From: Spirochaetia bacterium
GTDB taxonomy: Bacteria > Spirochaetota > Spirochaetia > Sphaerochaetales > Sphaerochaetaceae
Length of the DNA: 64,000 bases
Reading direction: 5' to 3'
Assembly (NCBI GenBank): GCA_022482625.1
Contig: JAKVOU010000001.1
Coordinates: 1,412,784 to 1,476,783 of the forward strand
Positions 17,285 through 25,569 of the stretch are shown one piece after another (the stretch's first letter is position 1; every line of letters starts with the position of its first letter). Under the pieces are notes generated by a model. That model was not told the DNA's origin. It did no database searches and was given only the letters and a program-made list of their open reading frames with translations. Made by a program: the position numbers and the translations under genes.

Positions 17285-19002
17285 TATTTCTTCCTTCCCA
17301 GCAACTGAGGCATTTCCTGTTCCAGATACCCGTATTCCATGAACGTCCCCCACTGGCAGGTAAGACGATCACCACAGGCACACTCTCCACACATGCCTAT
17401 CCCGCATCTGGTATTTCTTTCCATGGAAAGATACATGAGTCTTTTATCAGCACCGGCAGCAATCAGCTTGTCGGCGGCAATGGCCATGAACTTTTCAGGA
17501 CCGACTAAATAGCAAGCAGTCGTTTCATCGATATGCAAAGATGGAATCAGAGACAAGACCCGGCCAGGTATTCCATCATCGGCAACACAGGTGAAATTAC
17601 CATATGCAGCAAGTTCATCAGCAAGCAAAGGTTTTTCATCCTCCCTTTCACTTGTTCCGACCAATATATCCATTTTTGTATTCTGTCCTTGCAGTTTCCT
17701 AGCCAAGGCAGGAAGTACCGCAATTCCTGTACCTCCGGCAATCAGGATTGCCCTGGCAGTCTTGGCATTGACCAAAGGAGCACCATAGACGCCACGGACA
17801 TACAGGTCGCTTCCTACTTGGAGATTCCAAAGAGCGGCAGTAAAAGTACCCCGTCTCTTGATAATGAAAGTAACAGGATCATCACCGGCAAGAGAAAAAG
17901 GCTTCTCTCCCACTCCAGGAAGCCAAAGGAAAGCAAATTCTCCAGCTTCGGTAGGAAGTTTTCCATCAAGGGTAAGGACGATGGTATCATTGCCATGGAA
18001 ATTTATGCTGGTAACCGGCATCCGGCTGTATGCCATCTGACGTTGGGTCGAAAGGAACATATCTGCAGCATGGCTGTCAGCATCGACAAAATCATGCTTT
18101 ACGGCAACAAGATAGGATGGCCACAGCTTCTGATTTACTCTTCCAAGGGCAGAACCTATGCCTACTGCATCAGCACCGGCATCCATCAGCTTACGACAAT
18201 CTGCTCCTGTTGCAATCCCTCCCATGCCGATGATTGGCACTGTCGGACCGACAGCCTCTCGAATTGAAGCCACACAAGCCAGCGCCCGTTCCTTGACCCA
18301 GCTACCACTGCACCCACCTTTTCCACCAAGAGAGTTCTGAAGGATCGGGGCATTGGCAACACGATCCACATGTAAGGCAGGACCAGTCGTATTGATGGCT
18401 ACGATACCATCGGCACCAGCTTCAATACAGGCTTTTGCTATCAGGCCGATATCATCGACATTAGGAGTAAGCTTGACAAAAAGCAAAGATTTCTGACTTT
18501 GAACAGCTTTCCTGATTTCCCGTACATATGAACTTGCAATGCCGGCATCACAGCCGATTGAAGCCCCATAGCCAGCTGCAGCATGCGGACAAGAAAAGTT
18601 CAGTTCAATGGAATCAGCAATTGCATCGAATTTTTTGACCAGGATTATAAAATCCTCAGGGCAATCTGCCGAAACACTGACATTCAGGAAAGCCCGTAGA
18701 CCTTCATCTTTTACCTGTTTCAATTCAGGATAGACCGCATCCATCCCAGGATTTCTCAGTCCGACCGAATTACCGAAGTTTCCAAGACTGGTCTCACAGA
18801 TAATCGGTTCCCGGTTGCCAGGGTTTTCCTTCACTTGGAAGCTCTTTGTCGTAATGATATCAATCGCAGGTACCTTATGGTCAAAGTATCTGATCATCCG
18901 TGGCGTAGTCGATGCAACTCCACTTACAGTTGCAAGATAAAGCTGACGGGCCTCCCGTGCATGATTGCCGCTGAGCAGGCTGAAGAACTCTTTCCCTTCC
19001 AT
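17284..19002 (-). CDS. Fused dihydroorotate dehydrogenase (class 1B) and its PyrK electron-transfer subunit
   Basis: A single 572-residue chain. Residues 1 to about 320 are a dihydroorotate dehydrogenase barrel: FMN site elements GMGGI and GIGSALG, and active-site Cys in LNFSCPHAAAG near residue 137. Residues about 330-572 are a PyrK-type ferredoxin reductase: the FAD element KPFSLAG, the nucleotide-binding GGTGIAVLPAL, and four cysteines for a [2Fe-2S] cluster in CGIGMCGECACGDRLTC. Normally these are separate pyrD and pyrK products that form a complex oxidising dihydroorotate with NAD+. The stop of pyrF is directly adjacent to this start. The fusion is uninterrupted by any stop or internal ribosome site that I can see. 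Confidence 0.93.
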   Translation of the reverse strand: MEGKEFFSLLSGNHAREARQLYLATVSGVASTTPRMIRYFDHKVPAIDIITTKSFQVKENPGNREPIICETSLGNFGNSVGLRNPGMDAVYPELKQVKDEGLRAFLNVSVSADCPEDFIILVKKFDAIADSIELNFSCPHAAAGYGASIGCDAGIASSYVREIRKAVQSQKSLLFVKLTPNVDDIGLIAKACIEAGADGIVAINTTGPALHVDRVANAPILQNSLGGKGGCSGSWVKERALACVASIREAVGPTVPIIGMGGIATGADCRKLMDAGADAVGIGSALGRVNQKLWPSYLVAVKHDFVDADSHAADMFLSTQRQMAYSRMPVTSINFHGNDTIVLTLDGKLPTEAGEFAFLWLPGVGEKPFSLAGDDPVTFIIKRRGTFTAALWNLQVGSDLYVRGVYGAPLVNAKTARAILIAGGTGIAVLPALARKLQGQNTKMDILVGTSEREDEKPLLADELAAYGNFTCVADDGIPGRVLSLIPSLHIDETTACYLVGPEKFMAIAADKLIAAGADKRLMYLSMERNTRCGIGMCGECACGDRLTCQWGTFMEYGYLEQEMPQLLGRKK

Positions 19003-19893
19003 CTAGAGCGACGCCTCCCCGACCAATGCACGCAGATTTGCAATACAGAGGTCAAGCCAATCATCAGGGGCAGCACCATGTTTCCAAGGATGGGTCAGGG
19101 AACTGCTGCTGTTGATCCTTGCAAGCGGCATCGGATAGCCGGCTTTCTTAAGTGCAGCCATGACTTCTGTTGCGCTGCCACCCTGGGAACCCACGCCCGG
19201 AATCAACAAAGGAATCTGTCTGCCGCTCTCAGCATAATATGCAGCCAGCCGTCCCAGTTCCTCCATGTTGGTTGCTCCGACGACCGCACCGACTCCTTCG
19301 TGGATATCTGCCCATCCTGCGATGGCATGGGCAACGGCCATATAAAGCGGATACACATCACTTGCATCAACCTTATCCATCACCACAAGATCCTGCAGGT
19401 CTGCACCGCCAGGATTGCTCGTACGGTCAAGGATATATACACCCTTGTCAGGATAATAAAACGGAGATACTGAATCCGTTCCCATGTAAGGAGAAACTGT
19501 AACTGCATCAGTACCCCAGGCTTCAAAGGCTTCCTTTGCATAGTTGAGGCTGCTCCGTGCAATGTCACCCCGCTTGGCATCCATGATTACAGGAACACCC
19601 GGAAAAAAAGAGTCCAGCATGTCAAGGATATCGCAAAGACATTGTGAACCTGTAAAATCATCATCCCGAGGCTTGTCCAGACTCTGATAGTACCCGATGT
19701 TCGGCTTGAAGGCTGCAGGGAACAAGCCCCCCAATGACATCCTGCGAAACAGGTTGCTGAAGAAATCATTCATACGTTCCCTCAGCTCCTTTCCTTCAGC
19801 ATCAGGAAGAAGTTCAGGCTTGGGATCCAATCCCATGCAGACGATATTTCCTACTTGTCCGGCACTTTCTTTCAATTGCTCCAGATAGTTCAT
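19003..19893 (-). CDS. pyrF: Orotidine 5'-phosphate decarboxylase, long type
   Basis: A 296-residue protein with the catalytic Lys/Asp motif MDAKRGDIARSS near residue 102, plus CMGLDPKPELLP at the N-terminus and the phosphate-gripper region LIPGVGSQGG near the C-terminus. The length and the DPKPELLP block match the subgroup 2 decarboxylases rather than the ~230-residue E. coli type. It removes CO2 from OMP to give UMP. It lies 16 bases after pyrE and abuts pyrDK without a gap, in the middle of the operon. Confidence 0.93.
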   Translation of the reverse strand: MNYLEQLKESAGQVGNIVCMGLDPKPELLPDAEGKELRERMNDFFSNLFRRMSLGGLFPAAFKPNIGYYQSLDKPRDDDFTGSQCLCDILDMLDSFFPGVPVIMDAKRGDIARSSLNYAKEAFEAWGTDAVTVSPYMGTDSVSPFYYPDKGVYILDRTSNPGGADLQDLVVMDKVDASDVYPLYMAVAHAIAGWADIHEGVGAVVGATNMEELGRLAAYYAESGRQIPLLIPGVGSQGGSATEVMAALKKAGYPMPLARINSSSSLTHPWKHGAAPDDWLDLCIANLRALVGEASL

Positions 19894-19909
19894 TTTTTTC
19901 TCCTGTCAA

Positions 19910-20602
19910 TCATTTCTGTGGCATAAAACCGTTCTTTTCTCCCCATCCGAACGGATCACCTTTCCATTGTACCAGCAATTCCGCACCCTTGTCCCTGATG
20001 TATTCTTTTTCCAAGGCACATTGTACCATAAGATCATAGTCAAGGATAGAAAGGGCAGTACAGGAAGGATCCAGATCATCAAAGGCCTTGGCTGAAGCGT
20101 CAAGCCCATACGTAAAGATGGCAAAAGTATACGGACATACTCCGCCGGCAGCAACAATTGCCTGTACAGCCTTTATAGATGAACCTCCCGTAGAAATGAG
20201 ATCCTCTATCAAAAGGACGGAGGCCCCTCCATAACTGTGGCTGTCCAGGAGCCCTTCGATCTGCTGCTGCATGCCATGGTTCTTGCTGCTGCTCCTTACA
20301 TAGGAAAGCGGCAGTGCAAGTGCATCTGCCAATGTCGTGGCATGGGGAATCCCTGCAGTGGATGTCCCTGCAATGTTCTGGGGTTTGAAACCGACCTCCT
20401 CAAGCATAGCCTGGAAAGCCTGGCAAACCAATTTGCGCGCTTCCGGTCTTGAAAGCAACCGCCTGTTGTCATTGTAAATCGGCATCCTGTACCCACTGGC
20501 CCAGGTAAAGGGATCATCAGGCCTTAGCTTGATGGCCCCCAGCTCAAATGCCAAAGCGGCCAGTTTCCGTCCATAGTTCTCCCTGATGTCACTGCTGTTC
20601 AT
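19910..20602 (-). CDS. pyrE: Orotate phosphoribosyltransferase
   Basis: A 230-residue PRTase. The flexible-loop region (SYVRSSSKNHG) and the PRPP-binding motif VLLIEDLISTGGSS near residue 130 are clear, and the N-terminal GAIKLRPDDPFTWASGYRMPIY block is the orotate-site signature. It joins orotate to PRPP to form OMP for pyrF. ATG 20602 with GGAGA upstream is chosen over the longer open frame, which overlaps pyrBI. It starts 10 bases after the pyrBI stop. Confidence 0.94.
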   Translation of the reverse strand: MNSSDIRENYGRKLAALAFELGAIKLRPDDPFTWASGYRMPIYNDNRRLLSRPEARKLVCQAFQAMLEEVGFKPQNIAGTSTAGIPHATTLADALALPLSYVRSSSKNHGMQQQIEGLLDSHSYGGASVLLIEDLISTGGSSIKAVQAIVAAGGVCPYTFAIFTYGLDASAKAFDDLDPSCTALSILDYDLMVQCALEKEYIRDKGAELLVQWKGDPFGWGEKNGFMPQK

Positions 20603-20612
20603 GATCTGTCTC

Positions 20613-22199
20613 CTATTTTCCCCAGATTTCCTTGAAGGAATGGGTCTTTCCGCAATATGCACATGCATATTTGTTGTCACTTGTACGATAGAACATTGCC
20701 GGTACATTCTCCCCTGCAGCAGGAGAGGAAATGCAGGCGTCGTTCTTGCAGGCCAAGTCTGAAAAGTTGTAAATCCGAGGAGGCATCTTTGTCCGGTACT
20801 TTTCAGCAACCTTGCCATTCTGGATGATATTGAGCGTACAGCCAGGGGCAACTGCAGCCAACCGTTTCAGTTCCTTTCTGGAAAATGTCTTGTCACCAGG
20901 CCGGAACAGAATACCTTTATATAACCCGTCGTGCCCCTGGCTGACCCATTCACCGCCCTTGCCATCATCAAGACCGAGTACCCTTGACATCAATGCCATA
21001 TGGGATCTGATTTCGGCCGGTGTATCACCTTTGCAGATATGGTCGATCACAATACCATCCTTTATCGGATGTACACCTTCGCTGTATACCTTGGCCTTCT
21101 TGTTGCATTCCGCATCCGGCACCCTGAAAATATACTCTTCGTCCTTGTAGCTTGGCTTGCTTTCTTCCTGCGGCAGGAAGTCTGCACCGATCTTCCCTCC
21201 GATCAGCCCCAGCAGCACGATTCTTACATACATACCGTTGATAGATTCCCTTTCCCATGCATTCAGGCTGGTATCATCAAGAAATGTCGGTATGGTCGGT
21301 GTAAGCTTATGCCGAGGAAGCGGATGATAGAACTTGCAGTCAGCAGGCAAAAGAGGTAAGAATTCAGCCCTGAACGTAATTGACTTTCTCAGTCCATCCT
21401 GCCTTTGGAGAATCTGTTCACCCATTCTTTCCAGCTGAGGTCTGGTAAAATACCATTTATGGGCCACATCAGGTGCAGAAAGATATTCACGTATGGAAGG
21501 AAATGTCCGTACTTCAAATCCGTTGTCCTTCATCGTCTGCAGGTAGGATGCAGGCATAGAAAGTTCATCAGGTGCAATCAAGTCAACTTTCACATGCTTG
21601 AATATATTCAGTCCATTGGCCTTGGAATGTACGGTCCTTCCATGGAAAAGGTCACCGACCATGGCCAGATGGATACTGTCATAACTCCATTCATTGTCTT
21701 CAAGGAACGTAAACTCATCAAGCAGTTCCTGGGTAGGATGTTCGTGCCTGCCGTCCCCCGCATTGATGAATGCCGGTGTATAGGACAGATGGTTACGCCT
21801 TGCATAGGCTCCGCAGGTTTCTTCCAGATGCCGGCACAGGCCTTCGACTTTGCTACGGATGACAAAGATGGAATTCCTGTAGCCCGCCAAAGTATTGAAG
21901 GTATCGCTGAAACTTTCCCCTTTGTTGATGGAAGAACTTTCACTATGCAGTTCACTTACCTTGACAAGATGAAATTCCGCGGCATTCCTGAAGGATTCCT
22001 TTGTACGGGTAGAGTCTTCCAGAAAAACTTCATAGATGCCGAAATCCGGATCATTGATCCTGAACTCATCCAATTCAGTCTTGTCTCCGCTCAAGACGGC
22101 CTGTTTCAGTTGTCTGACCTTGGAAAACAGATACTTTCTCTCTTCGATAGTGAAGTCATCGATTACCGTAAGAGACCTGGACTTGAATACGTTGTGCAT
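20613..22199 (-). CDS. Fused aspartate carbamoyltransferase catalytic and regulatory chains (PyrB-PyrI)
   Basis: A single 528-residue chain. Catalytic part: carbamoyl-phosphate motif DSTRTKESF (about 60), HPTQELLDEF (about 140), GDLFHGRTVHS and HPLPRHKLTP, ending near residue 350. Regulatory part: a nucleotide-binding domain starting near VYSEGVHPIKDGIVIDHI, then a zinc domain with paired cysteines (CKNDAC and CAYC) close to the C-terminus. ATCase condenses carbamoyl phosphate with aspartate; the regulatory chain allows nucleotide feedback. Such fusions are known from spirochaetes and Thermotoga. The ATG 22199 has GGAGG directly after a terminator T-run. It is the first gene of the pyr operon. 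Confidence 0.94.
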   Translation of the reverse strand: MHNVFKSRSLTVIDDFTIEERKYLFSKVRQLKQAVLSGDKTELDEFRINDPDFGIYEVFLEDSTRTKESFRNAAEFHLVKVSELHSESSSINKGESFSDTFNTLAGYRNSIFVIRSKVEGLCRHLEETCGAYARRNHLSYTPAFINAGDGRHEHPTQELLDEFTFLEDNEWSYDSIHLAMVGDLFHGRTVHSKANGLNIFKHVKVDLIAPDELSMPASYLQTMKDNGFEVRTFPSIREYLSAPDVAHKWYFTRPQLERMGEQILQRQDGLRKSITFRAEFLPLLPADCKFYHPLPRHKLTPTIPTFLDDTSLNAWERESINGMYVRIVLLGLIGGKIGADFLPQEESKPSYKDEEYIFRVPDAECNKKAKVYSEGVHPIKDGIVIDHICKGDTPAEIRSHMALMSRVLGLDDGKGGEWVSQGHDGLYKGILFRPGDKTFSRKELKRLAAVAPGCTLNIIQNGKVAEKYRTKMPPRIYNFSDLACKNDACISSPAAGENVPAMFYRTSDNKYACAYCGKTHSFKEIWGK

Positions 22200-22210
22200 A
22201 CGCTTCCTCC

Positions 22211-22241
22211 AAAAAAAAATCAGCCTTGGAAAAGACTGATT
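22211..22241 (-). terminator. Attenuator terminator in front of pyrBI
   Basis: On the minus strand a 10-bp stem (AATCAGTCTT / AAGGCTGATT, one G-T pair) with a TTCC loop is followed by a run of nine T. It ends directly at the pyrBI ribosome site. It can only terminate before the operon, so it must be regulatory. The leader peptide stop codon overlaps its 5' arm. Confidence 0.85.
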
Positions 22242-22324
22242 CAACAAATAAGAAAGAAAAGGGAAAAAGGTGATAAACCCGGTCTGTTGCTGCATAGGGT
22301 ACAGCCCCGCCAATTCATCTGCAT
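22241..22324 (-). CDS. Candidate leader peptide of the pyr operon attenuator
   Basis: A 27-codon frame, MQMNWRGCTLCSNRPGLSPF followed by a pyrimidine-coded end (SLFFLIC), begins at ATG 22324 with a GAGGAGG site eight bases upstream. Its TGA stop overlaps the base of the attenuator stem. The mRNA over codons 18-26 is extremely U- and pyrimidine-rich (CCUUUUUCCCUUUUCUUUCUUAUUUG in two pieces). This layout parallels E. coli pyrBI. There, RNA polymerase stalls on U-rich leader when UTP is low, the trailing ribosome catches up, and it blocks the terminator. The peptide itself need have no function. It is inferred from layout; no homologue is known to me. Confidence 0.6.
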   Translation of the reverse strand: MQMNWRGCTLCSNRPGLSPFSLFFLIC

Positions 22325-22589
22325 ACTTCTGCCCTCCTCACCTTTAGGTACTACCCAATTTACATTTCTGCCTATTTTGCAACAAATCATATATTTCTTC
22401 AAGCATCAAAAGAGACTTTTTTCAATCAAATATCCAAATACATAGGGTGACCCATGCTATCAGGTAACAGTTCTTGGCATATGCGTGCAAAGCGTACATC
22501 AATTACCTTACACCATGACAATTTTGATTTTCAAAATGAAAACTTACGTCAAATCTGCACCATTACTATCACATATTTGATATCTATCT

Positions 22590-22730
22590 TGCATTTACTA
22601 TGTTTTAGGAACTTTTCTATACTACATTATCTGAAATTATAATTAAAAATATTTAAATGAATTTATGTTTATATAAATTATATTTTAGTATTTTTATAAA
22701 TCAATAAATAATCAAATAAACAATTTTCTT
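22590..22730. promoter_or_regulatory. Very AT-rich upstream region
   Basis: This stretch is almost entirely A and T with repeated A/T tracts, directly upstream of a consensus promoter. It may act as an UP-element or curved DNA for high expression. The remaining sequence back to 22325 holds the pyr leader start and its unidentified promoter; I see no gene there. Confidence 0.45.
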
Positions 22731-22759
22731 TTGACATGGGTTCGTTCTCATAATATAAT
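22731..22759 (+). promoter_or_regulatory. Consensus sigma-70 promoter of the nucleoside importer
   Basis: TTGACA and TATAAT with a 17-base spacer, a perfect match to the consensus. Transcription would start near 22766, giving a 50-base leader with an AAGGAG site before the ATG at 22816. Confidence 0.88.
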
Positions 22760-22815
22760 GGCAAGGTCAAGTGTGCATTGCACACAGCATTCACATTTTT
22801 CAAGGAGAAAAAAGA

Positions 22816-23922
22816 ATGAAAAAAATCACTGTTGCCTTGCTGTCTGCCCTTTTTGTCACAGCCAGCGTGTTTGCCCAAGGCGGAACGGAAACGCAGGCTA
22901 CCGCTCCAGCAAAAACCAATGAGCCGTTCAAGGTAGGTTTCCTTTATATTTCTGCTCCCGGTGACTTTGGCTACTCCTATGCCCACGACCAAGGCACAAA
23001 GGCTGCTGAAAAATATTTCGGAGACAAGATTAAAGTCTATCGTGCTGAAAATGTCCCTGAAAACCAGGACAGCGAACGCTACATGGAAGATATGATTGAT
23101 GAAGGCTGCAAGATGATTTTTGCTACTTCATATAACTATATGGATTATGTCCTTCAGGAAGCACAGGCTCATCCTGACGTTTATTTCGAGCACTGTTCCG
23201 GTTACAAGACTGCTGCAAATATGTCAAACTACTTCGGCAGGATGTATCAGATGCGTTATCTCTCAGGTATGATTGCCGGCAAAATGAGCAAGAGCGGAAA
23301 GATCGGCTATGTCGGTGCCTATAATACTCCTGAAGTTGTGCGTGGTATCGATGCCTTCACACTCGGCGCACGTTCCATCAACCCGAAAGCAACAGTGACT
23401 GTCGTATGGACAAACACATGGTTTGATCCAGCTCTTGAAAGACAGGGTGCTGTTTCTCTCCTTGACCAGGGCTGCGATATAATTGCACAGCACCAGGACA
23501 CCACGGAACCTGCAAAGGCTGCAATCGAGAGAGGTTGCTATGCCATCGGTTACAATGCAGATTTCAGAAGCATCATCAAATCAGACAACGTATTGGTTTC
23601 CCCGATGTGGAACTGGGGCAACTACGTAATTCCTGAAATCAAGGCTGCCATGGATGGAACATGGAAGAGTCAGTCCTATTGGGGTGGCTTGGATGACAAG
23701 ATGATCCAGCTTTCTGAGATTTCTCCGTTGGTACCGAAAGATTTCCAGGATAAGGTTGCAGCAACGGAAGCCAAGATGGCTGATGATTCCTTTGATGTCT
23801 TCTGGGGTGAACTCAAAGACAACCAGGGCAAGGTCCGCCAGCAAGCCGGTGAAAAGATGTCTGATGCAGATATGCTCAGCCTCGACTGGTTTGTGGAAGG
23901 TGTCATCGGCTCTGTCAAATAA
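22816..23922 (+). CDS. PnrA/BMP-family nucleoside-binding protein
   Basis: A 368-residue exported binding protein. The signal peptide MKKITVALLSALFVTASVFA is followed by QGG; no lipobox Cys is seen, unlike many BMP lipoproteins. The BMP fold is visible as FKVGFLYISAPGDFGYSYAHDQG, then YFGRMYQMRYLSGMIAGKMSKSGKIGYVGA, and DIIAQHQDTTEPAKAA. The family binds purine (sometimes also pyrimidine) nucleosides for an ABC importer. Strong promoter, strong ribosome site and trailing hairpins suggest it is made in large excess over the transporter. It is divergent from the pyr operon, linking salvage with synthesis. Confidence 0.92.
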   Translation: MKKITVALLSALFVTASVFAQGGTETQATAPAKTNEPFKVGFLYISAPGDFGYSYAHDQGTKAAEKYFGDKIKVYRAENVPENQDSERYMEDMIDEGCKMIFATSYNYMDYVLQEAQAHPDVYFEHCSGYKTAANMSNYFGRMYQMRYLSGMIAGKMSKSGKIGYVGAYNTPEVVRGIDAFTLGARSINPKATVTVVWTNTWFDPALERQGAVSLLDQGCDIIAQHQDTTEPAKAAIERGCYAIGYNADFRSIIKSDNVLVSPMWNWGNYVIPEIKAAMDGTWKSQSYWGGLDDKMIQLSEISPLVPKDFQDKVAATEAKMADDSFDVFWGELKDNQGKVRQQAGEKMSDADMLSLDWFVEGVIGSVK

Positions 23923-23930
23923 TTTAGGGA

Positions 23931-23952
23931 TAGACCGGACACATCCGGTCTA
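23931..23952 (+). terminator. First hairpin after the nucleoside-binding gene
   Basis: A perfect 9-bp stem TAGACCGGA / TCCGGTCTA with a CACA loop, starting eight bases after the stop codon. No T-run follows, so it more likely protects the mRNA end than terminates. Confidence 0.55.
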
Positions 23953-23965
23953 AAGCCTATTGGAT

Positions 23966-23997
23966 AATAGGGGTGGGGAATTCCCTGCCCCTATTTT
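23966..23997 (+). terminator. Second hairpin, partial terminator before the transporter genes
   Basis: Stem AATAGGGG / CCCCTATT continues inward through further G-C pairs to an AATT loop, giving 12-13 pairs with two wobble pairs, then TTTT. It would let only some transcripts continue into the ATPase gene. Confidence 0.65.
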
Positions 23998-24036
23998 GCA
24001 TCAATCGGCCTGACAAGCCATCAAACAGGAACAGTT

Positions 24037-25569
24037 ATGGAAAATATACCTGTCGTCGAGATGCAGCACATTACCAAACGTTTCCCTGGCGTCGTCGCAA
24101 ACGAAGATGTCAACCTTACGCTTCATAAAGGAGAAGTACTTGCTCTCCTAGGGGAAAACGGAGCTGGAAAAAGCACCTTGATGAACATGCTCGTCGGTCT
24201 CTACAGACCTGATGAAGGAAAAATACTGGTCAACGGCAAACTTGCACGCATCGAAAATCCAAATGACTCAATGAAACTCGGCATCGGTATGGTACATCAG
24301 GAATTCATGCTGGTAGACAACCTCACGGTTGCGGAGAACATAGTGCTTGGTCTGAGAGACCTGCCTGTCGTACCGGACTTTGAAAGAATCTGCTCTGAAT
24401 TGACACAGCTCAGCAAAAAATATGATCTGCATGTCGAACCACGCAGAAAAATAAGCTCACTTACAGTAGGTGAGCAGCAAAGGGTGGAAATACTTAAATT
24501 GCTCTATAGAGGAGCAAATATACTGATCCTTGACGAACCGACGGCTGTTTTGACCCCACAGGAATCCAAGGAACTGAACATGATCATCAAGAAAATGCTC
24601 AGTGAAGGCAAAAGTGCTATCTTCATTACCCACAAGATGGCGGAGGTCAAGGAATTTTCTGATACAGTAATGGTCCTGCGCAAAGGCAAATGTGTCGGTA
24701 CAAAACCGACTTCAAGCATAGAGAAACCAGAAGACATAGCAAAGTTGATGGTAGGTCGGAATGTCCTGTTCTCATTGGACAAGGGCCCGTACAATCCCTG
24801 TGAAGTGAAAGTAAACCTGAGCCATGTCACCGTCAACCATGAAGGTGATCCCCGTCCTTTGCTCAACGACATCTCCTTTGAGATAAGAGGCGGAGAAATC
24901 TTCGGCATTGCAGGTGTAGCAGGGAACGGACAGCAAGCTCTCTCACAAGTCATCACAGGATTGATGAAAGTCACAAGCGGTACAATTACGCTGAATGGCA
25001 AGGACATGACAAACAAGACTCCTCTTCAGGTAATCAAGACAGGAGTAAGCCATATCCCCGCAGACAGAGGTCACATGGGTGTAGTAGGAGACATGAGTGT
25101 CGGAGAAAACCTGGCGATGAAAAAATATCGTACCCCGGAGCTTACCCAACACAATGTCGTCCAGAAAGCTTTGCTCAGACGTTTTGCTGATCGTCTGATT
25201 GAGACTTTTACAATCAAGACTCCTTCTCAGGCTACGGAAGTCAAGTTCCTCAGCGGAGGCAACATACAGAAGACAATCCTAGCACGCGAGATTGATTCCT
25301 GCAGAGGCATTCTCATTGCAGTATATCCCTCAAGGGGACTGGATGTAGGGGCCACCGAATCCGTAAGGGAAAATATCATAGCACAGCGCGACAAAGGATG
25401 TGCAGTCCTGTTCGTAAGCGAAGAACTTGACGAACTGCAACAGGTCTGCGACAAAATTGCCGTCATGTTCGAAGGGAAAATCATGGATATCCTTGATGTA
25501 GCAGACGCCTCTACTGAACGCCTTGGCCTTCTGATGGCAGGTGTAAAAACCAAAGGAGAAGAAAAGTGA
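24037..25569 (+). CDS. Nucleoside ABC importer ATPase with two ABC domains
   Basis: A 510-residue protein with tandem ABC modules, as in the NupA/YufO and ribose-type importers. Module one: Walker A GENGAGKST, signature LTVGEQQRVEIL, Walker B ILILDEPTAVLTP. Module two: degenerate Walker A AGVAGNGQQAL, signature FLSGGNIQKTILA and Walker B-like ILIAVYPSRGLDVGA. The degeneracy of the second Walker sites is normal for the family. It hydrolyses ATP on the cytoplasmic face. The stop overlaps the GTG start of the first permease (GTGA). Confidence 0.93.
   Translation: MENIPVVEMQHITKRFPGVVANEDVNLTLHKGEVLALLGENGAGKSTLMNMLVGLYRPDEGKILVNGKLARIENPNDSMKLGIGMVHQEFMLVDNLTVAENIVLGLRDLPVVPDFERICSELTQLSKKYDLHVEPRRKISSLTVGEQQRVEILKLLYRGANILILDEPTAVLTPQESKELNMIIKKMLSEGKSAIFITHKMAEVKEFSDTVMVLRKGKCVGTKPTSSIEKPEDIAKLMVGRNVLFSLDKGPYNPCEVKVNLSHVTVNHEGDPRPLLNDISFEIRGGEIFGIAGVAGNGQQALSQVITGLMKVTSGTITLNGKDMTNKTPLQVIKTGVSHIPADRGHMGVVGDMSVGENLAMKKYRTPELTQHNVVQKALLRRFADRLIETFTIKTPSQATEVKFLSGGNIQKTILAREIDSCRGILIAVYPSRGLDVGATESVRENIIAQRDKGCAVLFVSEELDELQQVCDKIAVMFEGKIMDILDVADASTERLGLLMAGVKTKGEEK

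Noticed and set aside
22199-22313. A longer N-terminus for PyrB beginning with TTG 22313
   Set aside because: It would be translated through the terminator stem and T-run; the ATG at 22199 with GGAGG fits the family start.
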